64,000 nt of DNA. It comes from Pezizomycotina sp. ARF18. Taxonomy: Eukaryota; Ascomycota. The translations under genes and the position numbers were made by a program. The notes under the pieces were generated by a model that did no database searches, was not told the DNA's origin, and worked only from the letters and a program-made list of their open reading frames with translations. Positions 23,735 through 35,328 of this stretch are shown in pieces. Where the stretch lies: contig AZLU01000117.1 of NCBI GenBank assembly GCA_002224055.1, forward strand, positions 21,666-85,665, in the 5' to 3' direction. The first letter of the stretch is position 1, and every line of letters starts with the position of its first letter.

Positions 23735-25436
23735 ATTATAAGAGGCTCTGCTGCAATAAGTGGTACTTATCGTATCGGCAACAGTTACTTACTGTGTCAA
23801 TTTAACCACTCACTCCGCTGCAAATCTCTACTTTATTCTGTTTCGCCCTGCAGCAAGTTGCAACTTATACCTACTTACACGGCACACCCCAGTGACCCCA
23901 CTAATATCTTTCAACAACGACTGATGATTTGAGACCTATACTACAGTATATTATTATAACTTCTTCTCTGATAAATCTCTCTTTTGTGTGGCGGTTGGCG
24001 GCAGTCTGATGATTCTCACAGGACCGTCTAGACCTGACCATCGGGTAGTAGCTCTCACAAAATTTACAAGCAGGCCGTTTGTACGTTTACGACCGCACAA
24101 AATTCACTTCAGCCCGGCGCCAACTATAGGGGACTGGAAGCGAAAAAATTATGACTCTCATGTTTACTGATAGATATTTTGTATATTCTACGGTATGGTA
24201 TCATAAACTAAGCGGCTTCTCCGAAGCTTCAGAAAGTTCTGACAGTTCGCACATCTTTCGATCATGAGAGCGGGAATCCATGTTTAGAAAGTCAGGCGAG
24301 CCGACTATCAGCTTTATCAGGAAGTATTTGGAGCTATTGATAGTCTGAGAATCGGCGCGGCGCTCTTCTCAACATCATTTCAAATTTCTATTTGATCTGC
24401 ATTTACATTACAACACTGTTCTTTCTTTTGACGAACGAGGTGGGCTTGTAAGTTCTAAGCTCAAAAGTGGCGCTCGATCCACAAATCACGACATGGCCTC
24501 ATTCCAAAGACCTTTGCTGAGAGTGCGGAGAATATACTGTTAGTTCAAACAGAAAAAAAAAAAGAAAGAAAGAAAAAAGAGCTTCAGAGCACTATTTGAT
24601 TACTCTAAGCTGGACGACCGATGAACAAGACCAGGAAGCAATGCCACGCAGTCTTCGAACTTTATCAAAGTCATTGACCGAGTCGTCTGCACATTTCACA
24701 AAAAAAAAAAAAAAAAAAAAAAAAAACGCATTCGCACTTTCTTCTCAAAAATCCTTGAACGAAACTTTTGCGAAATTCTCGCGGCTTACTGAGTCAATAG
24801 TTGCTGTTTATTAGCTGACACTTGGATTATTGAGGCTGAAAATTATTCATTAAAAAGAAAAGAACGGTCGTGCGACCGTGAGCTGTCAGCACAGCAGTGG
24901 GGCACCAGCTTGAGAACGAGGGTAGCCGAGAAGCTAGGAGATGCCGCTGGGTCTTCCTTCGCCGTTTTTTGCTCATTTTATACCTCATACAATACACTGT
25001 ATACCCGTATGTAACTTTGCCATCACATTTAATTTAAAGACGCCACTAAACCTCTAAGGTACAAGATCAATCAAACGACTCACAAGCTTAGTGCAATCGC
25101 ACTCGTCGGCGCTAGACTATATAGATAAACAGTACCTAAGATGATATATAATAAATATATAAATTTATTATAGCACTAAACAGTCGGTCTTAAATTTTTA
25201 AGGTATAATAAAATTTCCGGTACCGTCTCGTTCTTCGATTTATCTTGTATCTCCGAAGTCAAAGTGGGTACGCTAAGACATGTGACGGCAAGGTTATACA
25301 CGGGTATACCGTACATACATTGGAGGCTCTTTTGAGAAAAGAAGAGGGGAAAAAACAACTCGGTGCGACCGACGATATCGAGCAAAAGCGAAGAGAAAGC
25401 CGACGGACGGACGAGTCTTCCGTTTTTACGGGGGAA

Positions 25437-25470
25437 AAATAAATAAATAAATAAAATAAATAAATAAAAA
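25437..25470. repeat. AAAT microsatellite
   Basis: About eight AAAT units with one interruption, in intergenic DNA. Confidence 0.8.
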
Positions 25471-28391
25471 GTCATCTTCAACAGATGCTACCAGGAATAT
25501 TCCTGCTGTATTGCCGAGATCTTTACATTTCGCGAACCCTTGCAAGCTTGCTTATTTTCGAAGGAAATTTGATAATATTCACCAAGAGAGTATTTTCTCC
25601 TGCTTGTTACAGGAAAGTGCCCGAAGGGCATGGAAACCCAAGAATGTTACAGATGTCTCTGTAATTTCCAATCGTGGTAATAGACCTACATTGAAATTAT
25701 CAGCACATCCACCTTTTCTAGGCCCGCAGCTGATAAGCCAGTTGGCCAGAATCCAAAGACCTAGGATTCATATATCGTTTCGGTTTCACGTGCCTTGTAA
25801 AAAAAGAGCGCGAATCTCGTCTCAGGGTCCAATGGGGAAACCTGTGCCCAATGAGGACTGAGGTCTAAAACGATAGGTCTTCCGAATTTGCCCTAGAGAA
25901 AGCAAGTTATCATGCACTACTACCACTACCGAGAAAGCGCTGTAGCTCACGAAACCATAAGAGAGAAAAAAGTACTGTGAAATAAGCTTTTGAGCGAGGA
26001 TGATCAAGGGAATTGTATTATTTTGTGTCATGTAAATGTCAAGTCACTTATTCCCCTATTATAATCAGCACTCGGGGAAAGAAAAGCGTTTGAAGTTAGA
26101 GCCTAGTTGCCCCTCTTATGCAAAGGCTTATGAGGTATGAGCTGTCATGTCTGTTTGCTACGATGGCTATATCAAACACCCGAAAGCGTTTGATAGCCTA
26201 GTAAAGGGGAAGGGAACCGCAGAAGCAACAGCGATATTCGGGGAGAAACTCCGGCTCTGACTAACTAATACCTTGGCTCGTAAGCGCTGTTCTGAATTTC
26301 GCTTCTTTTTGGCCGTTTTGCCTGGCTTTCCTTTTCCCCACGATCGGCATTGCATACACGGGATGCAAGCCACTGACGAGTCGTGTAGAGGATTTGTTTC
26401 AAAACAACTAGATAAAAAAGTAGAAGGTCTATCGCGAATCCTTTGTATCCCGCTTATTTCTATCTATTTTATTTTTTACTCTTCGTATATTCTTTCTTCG
26501 GATATTCTTTCTCAATTATTCTACGCCGTTCAAATTGTTTAACTTAGTTCATGATACGGTAATTTCCACCAACTATTACCTATATATCAAAACCATCCTA
26601 TAATTGTTCAGTATCGTCGGTCCCTTCATGACCGGGTTTTTGAACATCCATCGGCGAATCTCTCTCTCTTTGTCTCAAATTGCAAGATCCAGATTAAAAG
26701 AGACGGTGACTCGAAAATCGTACTCGCTACGAGCCTTGGTCAGCTAATACATTCATCAATTAAATCAATCAATTCCTAACATTTCGCAAGGCGAAGTACC
26801 GTAGTTACAGCTATGCCCAAAAAAGAAAGGAAGGGAAAAAAGGAATTTCGATGCAACTTGTAGTATGGATAATCCTTGAAGTGAGCGGTGTATAGATCGG
26901 ATAGGCCGTTAGAATCAAGGCTGGCCATTTTTACTAACATGGAAAGAAGCCAGATGAGCAAAAATCCGGCCGTCCTAAACATGAATCTATTATTTCAAGA
27001 ATAATCTCAAGTCCGTACGCTCAGCTTTGCAGCAAAGAGAGAATACGTTTGAGAGAAGATGGACAATAGCCCTTTTAGAGAAAAGGCTCTATTGGAACTG
27101 AGAAGCGCTTCTAACTTCATGGGCTACTTAGCGTTGACGCTACGGGAAGGCTTTTTCACCTTGCGATACGACAACCAATTAGCCAGCTCGCCTACGGTAG
27201 CTACTCACCGCACCGCGTGAAAAATGACGGAGGCGACTTTCATATTATGCATGTTTGACTTCTAAGTTGTTTATTACGCGCTGTCTCTAATATGCATGAT
27301 CATTGATAGTTCACTTTTTACGTTTGCATGAATCACGGCAAAAATAATCGGTCTAGTGCAGTATAGCGACCCAGCTAAACTTTTGACGAACCACTTGAAT
27401 ACTTATATCCATTGGTTCACTAGCTTCAGGTATGGCGCTTATAGAAACAAGGCTTAAGAAGAGCCCGCTTCTGCAATATCAAAAGAACGCTTTCTCGCAT
27501 GGACGGTGCTTGTTCATTAGCGCTCTTGAACAGCTTATGCGTAGCCGTTACCCCGCTTGAACTTGATGAGTTAATGATATCCCATGGCCAATGATTTTCT
27601 CCAATATCAATACCTTCGCTATATCTAATAAAAATCTCCGCTGGACCTACTAAGTGCTCTCGCGAGCTTGTCGAGTGGATGTGCCAATGACCCAGTATAT
27701 GTATTTCCAGCGCGAAATATTATAAGCCCAACGACGTTCATGATCTTGCGTAGGCACAACGCTGAGGCAGAGTTTTTGCCACATCGAGAGCTAGATCTCG
27801 CTACGTGTAAAGGTCCACTATGTCTCTATTGTGTTACTTCTTGCTTGGTCCGAATCAACAGCGGAGAATGCTTCGCACTATACTATTCTTCTGGCACACC
27901 CGCTTACGGCTAGCACTTTTCAGGTTTTGAATCACAAGACTCTATCGGCCTTAGAGCCCGTTCATATTATTAAAGTGAAATCAGCTGTATTTTTGGACAA
28001 CTCAATGAATTGCAACATAAGCAAGGCGTACAACGCATCAATCCGTCTCGATATAAATACTTCTAAGCACGTCATTGCCCAGAATTAATAGACTTTCATT
28101 GGTAAAAAATACTATCCAAACTACCTGTCACTGTGTCTACCAAAAAACTTGTTGAGGAGACCCGCAAAGATCGTGAAGTACTTCCCTCAACAACCGTGAA
28201 AAGCTCAAGAGAAACATAATACAAGAATACAAACTTTTTTTCAGAAAAGATTGAAAATACTTGACGCTTAGTGATATTTTTAGCAAAGAAAAGAAGTTAA
28301 AAAGATCGTCGGTGTTACGCTTGCTCTGCATTGAGAAACAATATTTACCTTGATCTTCTCTTTAACCGTTCTGTACCACAACGACCGTTTA

Positions 28392-28965
28392 ATGCGTACG
28401 ACCCTCACGATCTTCCTGCGCAAGCTGAGCATCGCAATCGCATTCGCGACGGTTTCCCTAATCATACAAGCAAAACCTTCGCCGTTACCATTTCCCCTCC
28501 TCGGTCTTGTTCCCCCACCTAATTCCACCTTCAGCCCCTTCACCAATAGCAATGCCGACCCGTCGCTATTACTCTCACCAATAACATTACCTGTCTACCC
28601 CAACATCCTCCTACGTACCACCCCTATACATCTCCGTCATAGCATCTTGCACTCAATTGCTCTCGAGTTACTCCCCGGAATCCCTGTGCACGCAGAACTC
28701 GGAGTACCCCAGTGGGTGTTCTGTACTAACCAATAATGACGACGCATATATTGTAATATGCGGCGCTGCGGAAGCGGGTGGAACTTGTGCTTCGACGGCA
28801 AATTACGCGAGGAGTATAGCGGAACGGTGTAAAGTGGGCGATGTTACGGGTGGGTATGTTATTATGGGAGAGGAAGAGGGAGGGCTGGGTGTTCATGTTT
28901 TGAGGATTGCGGTTGAGGATGATGGGAGTGAGGGGAAAGAGGAGCAGGAGGAGAAAAAGGAGTAA
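28392..28965 (+). CDS. Small secreted cysteine-containing protein, candidate effector
   Basis: I recognise no family. The ATG at 28392 begins MRTTLTIFLRKLSIAIAFAT, then VSLIIQAKPSP: a basic n-region, a hydrophobic core and an Ala-x-Ala-like cleavage region, so a signal peptide is likely. A Pro/Ser/Thr/Leu-rich stretch follows. After one frame change near 28600 the second half reads ISVIASCTQLLSSYSPESLC, then GCSVLTNNDDAYIVICGAAE, AGGTCASTANYARSIAERCK and VGDVTGGYVIM. It ends in an acidic tail (EGKEEQEEKKE) with a TAA at 28963-28965. The mature part has six cysteines, an even number suited to three disulfides. The length is about 190 residues with no intron needed. It stands alone in a gene-poor block. 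It could be a host- or competitor-directed secreted protein, but nothing in the sequence proves that. Confidence 0.6.
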
Positions 28966-31319
28966 TAGTAGTATTGGTAGTGATGTGGTTGAGGAGGAAT
29001 AGCAGTGCAGTGGGGGATTCTTGAGTTCAAACAGGACAAAGTAGTTGTGGACCTTCGGGCGGTATACTAGACCAAGTGTGTATATCTCTCTGTATTCTTT
29101 CTAAAAGTTAAAGCATAGACTGACCAAGTTTAGAGACTATTCTTACCTGACTTAACTAGAGCTCATCCACTAATTTTGAATTTCTCCGGTAGCTTTAGTG
29201 AATGATTAGTATAATCCGCTTGTCCACTTGCCTCGAGTTAGATTGAGGTGTAACTCCAAGCATACTCCAGCCGCCATGAGTAGCATGTTCGAGATCTCAT
29301 GCGGAGGATTCATATATTAGATTTTTCACACTCGACAAAAGAGCACATGTATATTTAGCTCAATGGTTGCTGGTGAGTACCATGGTGAAGATGGCCGATT
29401 AATGGAGAGGCGACGTTGAGCATAAAGGGATCGTACATATACTTTGAACGGAGGGCGTATTTTCTCAAATTGATATATTCGATACTTACACGGCAGCGTT
29501 TTCCGCGATACCGGAAATTCGGATTTTTTACGTACGCATGCGCGCAAATCTATGCATCGCCAGCTTGTCTGTTTCAAACGATTAATATTGGTATCGTCGT
29601 GCTTCAAGCGGAGTAAGACTGTCAGCTCCATGATAACTTATAAGTATTAGGCACCGAGCCGTGCACTGTACGCACCCCCCGTTTACGCTCTACGCGTATG
29701 ACTAGTATATTCCCTATATAGTGCACCACTTTACATATTATTTAGCGGTTAAACCATTACAAGACTAGAGGTGACATCCACGCAACAGAGCCATCCGAGA
29801 ATCCAACTAAAGAATGCCAAAGATGGATACCCTTCGTACAGCTGCTCGAGGCGTCCTTTTTATCTCCCTTTATCTCAGTATAAGTCTACGTATTCTAGAA
29901 ATCCAATAGTTTGCTCTATGAATGCACTATATCAGTCCTTGATAGCTAGTAGAAGGTCCATCCTAGCGAGCCCCAACTTGGCGAACCTGTGGAGCGGGAT
30001 GGACGCGTTGCGTAACGGTAATTCCCAACCACTAAACGGCGTATAAGATATCAAAAAGCAACAGTCAAGATAGTAGTGAGAACTAGGAGAAAATACCTAG
30101 GAAGTACTCACGCTCGTACTTTTCGGGAGCGAAAAGCTTGAGGGCGCCGTAGTTGATGTCTACCCTACCAGCTCGAAGCCGGCGGACTCTACGTCAATAT
30201 TTCGGGCCGTTGTCCTGGTAATACTCCTTTATCGAAGCTGGATGGACTCCGCCGTTACCATTCCATATCACAAGATTGAAAAATATAATAGCGTATTTCG
30301 ATAAAGTCAGAGAAAACAAGAATTGGATATTGGGTATCGCGTATTTAGATTCATAATGAATGGTAGAAGTACGTTGTACGTCCAGGTATTTTGATAGTTA
30401 CGATGCTCATCTTAATTGCCATAAGGACAAGGAGTGATTCGGCCCATCAAAAGGTTGTAACCTGTATGTCTGAATAATTCTACTTAATACTGGACACCAT
30501 TTAATACTTTCTAGGACCATCTATGCAAGTGGGAAATCAGCAACGGATACTATTATGGCATGTCACTTGATTTTTAAGATCTCTGAGCTGTTGAACACAT
30601 TTTCATTTTCATTCAAAATCGTGTTTAATACAAGAAAAACACGACGCACTATAGAGCCATGTAAAGTAAAGTGTCCTTGTTAAGGTACGAAGATATAAAT
30701 GAACCATTCATTTATTTTCATCGGTGTCAGTCTGGAAATCCTCTTCTAAACGAAGATTTCCAGACTACTTAGTACATCATAAAATTAGATGTAAACCGTA
30801 AAGGTTCAATCAAACATTAAGAAATATTAGATATTTGCCAACAATGACTGTAAAAACGAGCGTGGCAGCGAGTGTAGTAGGAGGGGTATCTTTTTGCAAA
30901 AGAAAGCTTTTGAAAAACAAGAGAGAAAAAAAAGGAACAAATGAAAGATAAATGTCTAAGGCCCCTCCTGGGGTATAAGTTATTAAAAAGGGATGTCAAA
31001 AAGGGCCAAAAAGTCGATCGCTCGAGAAATAAAAAAAAGTATAAGGAAAAAGGTTTTTTGTGAAAAATTTGTACAGTAGAATCGAAGAAAAGAAATGCAA
31101 TGACCAGATGCAGGGGGTATATTTGTACAGAAGGAGAGCCATGAGGAGTCGTGGACATAGCGAAAGGATAGGTATGCTTTGTGGGCGGGAACGAGAGAGG
31201 AGGCGAAGAAAGGTGTTCGCTTTCGATGAGGAAGAAAAGGAGGAGGACGAGCGAGTGAGGAGGAAGGAGACGGACAGAAAGTAAAAGGGAAATTAAAGGA
31301 AAGAAGAAAGCGAGTGACA
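28966..31319. other. Gene-poor AT-rich block, middle part
   Basis: No supportable gene. A possible exon-like fragment lies on the minus strand at about 30100-30270 (readable pieces ASIKEYYQDNGPKY and GRVDINYGALKLFAPEKYER, split by frame changes), without start or partner exons. A 12-bp inverted repeat lies at 30729-30766. Confidence 0.4.
30729..30766. repeat. Perfect 12-bp inverted repeat with 14-nt loop
   Basis: The arms AGTCTGGAAATC (30729-30740) and GATTTCCAGACT (30755-30766) are exact reverse complements, separated by 14 bases. The stem could fold as DNA or RNA. No transposon ends or target duplications are evident next to it. Confidence 0.7.
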
Positions 31320-32300
31320 TCAGCGAGAAGGCGAGGGAGCGCATGAATGAACGCGTGAAGGAATGCGCGAGGATGATGTAAAAGGTGGCGAAAGTAGCGG
31401 AGACGAAGGAGGCGAAGCCACTTCGGACGCCTGAGGAGCAGAAAGAGTAGATGGACCCGGAAACACTGGAGAGACGGGAGGAGATGTGTGAATAGGAGAC
31501 GAGTAAGCGGGAGGAGCAGTATCATCAGGAGGCTGGGGCTCCTGTTCCACGGTAGCAAAGCCAGCAAAGGGCTCGATCCTGGAGTTCCTGAATTGAGGAG
31601 GTGCTGGTAAGAGAGGACTAGCCATGGGAGTAACGCTGGACGCATATGATACCCCCTAAGATGGGCGCGGGCAGGTAACAGAGGAGTTGCAGACGGTGTA
31701 GCATTGGCCGTGTTCCCACTCATTTCGACGACTCTAGGTGTGTAGTGAGGAGGTTCCTCGGGCTCGCGGCCACAGTTCACAACTTTGAACCACATCGACC
31801 GAAGCTTCCTAACCACAGGGTTGTATCTAGTCGGTGTTTGGGGGAAAGACTCTTCGTCATCGGAGTCGCTGTCGGAGGCTCGAACGTTCGATCGTAAGAT
31901 GTAGTAACAGCAGTACAAGACTATGCAGAGAACAACAAAACCGCCAACAGATCCACCTATGATCAAACCTCTACATTGAGGTGTCGACATTGGGTTCTTG
32001 TTGCACATTGACAACATGCTCGAGCTGTCGCTGTTATCTCCATCGACATCGGCAGCGGAGTAGTTATTGTTGTCGGAATATATTGTCGAGTTATAACCCA
32101 TAGATATGTCCGCATCGTCAGGAGTAGGTAGAGAGGAGCCAGATGCAAGTAGGAAAATGTCGAAGTCAAGAGTAGGATATGGTATAATGGTCCAGATAGT
32201 AAGGGCTTTCCAAGCTAATGTCGTTGTTAGAATCCCATGTGCAAACAAACAAAGCTTTTCAGGCCAAGATCATCTTACTTACCATTGATGCCGAAGACAT
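31320..32300 (-). CDS. Type I membrane protein with PPxY-bearing proline-rich tail
   Basis: The family is not recognised. A short first exon (MSSASM, start 32300) is followed by a GTAAGT donor, and a second exon begins near 32214. The extracellular part is Ser/Asn/Asp/Tyr-rich (NSTIYSDNNNYSAADVDGDN) with a two-cysteine segment CNKNPMSTPQCRG, leading into one membrane helix LIIGGSVGGFVVLCIVLYCC. The tail has an acidic Ser patch (DSDSDDEESFPQTPTRYNP), a basic stretch, then after a frame change a proline-rich region with TAPPAYSSP, a PPxY motif. It ends at a TGA at 31320. PPxY motifs bind WW domains of Rsp5/Nedd4 ubiquitin ligases, so a role as a plasma-membrane or endosomal Rsp5 partner is possible, though inferred. 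Splice phase at exon 2 does not match without a frame change, so the N-terminus is uncertain. Confidence 0.62.
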
Positions 32301-34794
32301 GTTGGAGGTATAATGATGTGTAGTTTGTAGTATCCTTTGATGGAGATGCACGAACGTCCGTCCACAGCTTGATATATATATTGTTTTCAAAATCCAGTTT
32401 TGCAAAATAAAAACACCAAGAAATTGATAGATGCAGTAACCGGCTGTTAAATATGTATAAATAAATTCTCCGTGGAGCTGTAAGGGCAACGTTTTATTTA
32501 AGTTTAATTTGATAATATATATCTCCTTTAGTGGAGATGGCGTCGTGGCTCTTTTTGACGGGGTTCGAGATGCACCATCTAAGGGGTCCTCTCAAGAGCT
32601 CTCGAGCTAGTCGCTGGGCGATTTGCTTGCTAGTGCATTAAAGATAAGGAAAATAGGCAAAGAGCCATGCAGCCTTGACTTTATAACACTTACACGCTCG
32701 CTTATCTTCATTAGTTCTAATATCCACCCCTCCTCTACGAAAAACAAAAGACGTTAGAAACTTCTATGATAGAAAAAATGAAAATAAAAACAAAAATAAA
32801 TAATAATAAACAAGAGCGACAACAATAGCGTACCGCATGGGTGGGTCCAATGGCTTGAAAGGGCTATTTTTGTCCCAAGAGCTAAAGAAGTATACTTTGC
32901 TTGCGTGTAGGTAGGTGTGTGTGTCTGCAGTTTATCTCTCATACTATGTTTTTTTTTTTTTTTGGCAAGGATCGGGCGTGGGCCTTTTGTTCCTATAAGG
33001 GTCGGCGCTTAAGAATTTGGTGGTTGGGCAATTTTCAACTTTCTTTTTGGTGGCAAGTTCCCTTCGGAATGACTTGGAAGGACCGTCCCGCGCGAGAAAC
33101 CACCACCCAAGAAAAAAAAAAAAAAAAGAGAGAGAGAGAGAAGGAGAGAGAGAATCCACGTAAAAATCCGTCTCGGTCTTTTCGATTTTGGCGCTGTATA
33201 CAAAAATAATACTAGCACTAAGTACGACTAATCCCTGAAGATGGGCGGTATAATCCAAGTAGACTAGCGTGTATATGGTGGGTGTGTATAGTACTGCAAA
33301 CGCATGGAGAGGCAGTAGTATATAGTATATAGCCTATATTCCTCCGAAATGTTCTTTGTTAGCTAAATATAATCAATAAGACCCTCAGCTATAGGCCCAC
33401 AGAGCAAGTCACATATTTGCCTGGTACTACTCTCACTTACACATCCTGATAAAGCTATTCTCTGATCCGTGCGCCGGGGAGGGAGGAAAGCACCTTTAGG
33501 ATCTACGCGTTCTTGGAGAAATACTACTGTCTTCAGTCACGTGTTCCTTTCCTTTCAGGTATTGTGTACGCGTTGTGTACATTATGATCCCATTGGATCA
33601 TATATCTCCGTATGTGTACCCTGGACGCACAGCAACGAGAAGAGAATAAAAAAATAAGGATTCAGCAATGAATGGCCCGGAATAGTGTGAATAATACACT
33701 TATGCATCATGCACGAGATGGGAAAAGCAGGGAAGAAGGACATTGTAATGCTGAGCTCTCTTTTCCATCCTATTGTTTGTTCTGTCCACCCAGCCAGCTA
33801 TTGGAGCTATCTTTTGCTAGGATTCTCGAATGCCGACGGCGTCAGAGCTATAGCTATACATTTTTTTTTTTTTTTTTTTTTTCAAAAAAAAAAAAAAAAA
33901 AGCGATAGATATCTTTCGTTTGACAGGGCGTCTAAAATTCTATTGTTAGAGACAAAAGTTAGAGACAAAAACCCGAAGGTTAAAATTTAGTGTGCATAAA
34001 GGATGTGCATGCAATGTAAGTATTGCTTGCATGTTTCGAAAAATACCAAGGACAGTCTGAAACCCTATACAAAGTCCCAAAAGGTTAAGAAAGGAGGTTT
34101 TTTATAGATGCGTTTCAGAGCGGATTCCCCCCCCCCCACAGCTGGATTCCGAATGGCTTCTTCCCTCGCATGTTGCAAAAGACTCTCGCTCCGAGTTTCT
34201 CTTGAGTCTTTTTCCGAACTCTTTCACCACGTGCGGCTCCACACCACCTGAGGTTAAGTTAAAAGTCTTTTTTAGTTCGGCGCTTAAAAAGATGCGAGGA
34301 TATCAAGATAAGAATAGGGCAAAATTTAGAGCCTCATCCCCAAAGTATTTCCTCTCTTCGTGATGAGACCGGATATATATATTGACGTACGATGGCGCTA
34401 CAATTGCAGATCCTCTAAAAATAGATACCGGGCGTTTAGAAGGTGTTGTGACGTATGTGTGCGTGTGCGTGGAAGCACTAAAAGAAGGGGAAAGAGAGAG
34501 AGAGAGAGAGGAGAAAGAAGGAGGATCTAGAAGAGGACTCAAGGAGCGCTCGCCATTAGTTACCGTTTTGCACAAAAGTAACAAAGCTATTGTTTTCACC
34601 CCACATTTTGTTCCGCTTAAGAGGTACCCACGATCCTGCAACGCTGTCATGTAACACCGAGACAAAGGCAGCAGAAGAGGAAATTGACCAAAGAGAAGGA
34701 GAGAATTGTTATCATATACTTAGGAAGCCTTGGTATATGCAGGTATTCGTTTATGAAGTGCGGAGGATTATATCATCTTTCTCTTTATCTGCAG

Positions 34795-34825
<31 letters not shown>

Positions 34826-35328
34826 GTGGATATTAGAGTCATAGTAAGAGTGACAGCCGTGCATGTTGTGGATCTGAACAGATTGTCTGTCTCGCAGTGG
34901 AGGATTGCCTGTTCGCTATGTTGGAATTCGGGCAGTGTGGTTGAGAATGCCTTATATATATGGAGGACCTACCTCCATCTATCCTAGAACCTTTTTCCAG
35001 GTTATCTTGAAAATAGAACCTTCATATCGAGTGTTATATAATACCTAGCACTAGTGTTAGTTGCAAGTTTGATCAAAAGGGTCCCTATAGGGTACCAAGG
35101 GTTTTTCACTCAATCATTATCCCTACTACAGTGACTTTCCGCAACTCGCTTCAGCGTGTCGGAACTCCTTGGTCCTGCGAAGAAGATATTCAACAACATG
35201 TCTGCGAGAGGTAGGCTTAGAATATTAATCACCAGAGAAATTTTTTTTTTTTTTTTTTTTTTTAGTAGTCTTTTACGATGAACAAATGATATAACTTAAG
35301 AATTGAGCTTGGACTGACATCTTTCGCA
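32301..35328. other. Gene-poor AT-rich block, right part
   Basis: No supportable gene. It contains GA repeats (33128-33153, 34493-34511), a fold-back tract of 22 T, one C and 18 A (33861-33901), a 28-base T run (34798-34825) and a 23-base T run just before the next gene. An ATG at 35198 followed by a GTAGGC donor could be an upstream first exon (MSAR) of the oxidoreductase. Confidence 0.45.
33861..33901. repeat. T22-C-A18 fold-back homopolymer tract
   Basis: Twenty-two T, a single C, then eighteen A form a near-perfect inverted repeat able to make a long A:T hairpin. It resembles the T21-A28 tract at 4273-4321. Confidence 0.85.

Larger units (their letters stand above)
21525..28391. other. 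Gene-poor AT-rich block, left part
   Basis: I find no gene that I can support in almost 7 kb. It contains long A or T runs (22189-22211, 23016-23040, 24700-24726), a tandem 10-bp AT array (23681-23734) and an AAAT array (25437-25470). Short open frames occur (25511-25861 plus; 26776-26982 minus, hydrophobic N-terminus; 27668-27913 plus), but none has a recognisable domain. Confidence 0.5.

Noticed and set aside
25511-25861. Plus-strand open frame of 116 codons in the gene-poor block
   Set aside because: No family, domain or splice structure; within the length expected by chance in this sequence.
26776-26982. Minus-strand small frame with hydrophobic start (MFRTAGFLLIWLLSMLVKMA)
   Set aside because: A signal-like start alone is weak evidence, the remainder is unremarkable and no cysteine or repeat pattern follows.
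30100-30270. Minus-strand fragment with pieces resembling carbohydrate-binding or PA14-like sequence (ASIKEYYQDNGPKY)
   Set aside because: It is too short and broken by frame changes, and no adjoining exons continue the similarity. The resemblance rests on a few residues.
21525-35328. Transposon or integrated viral origin of the gene-poor block
   Set aside because: I saw no transposase, reverse transcriptase, capsid or polymerase motifs and no long terminal or inverted repeats; only short simple repeats were visible.
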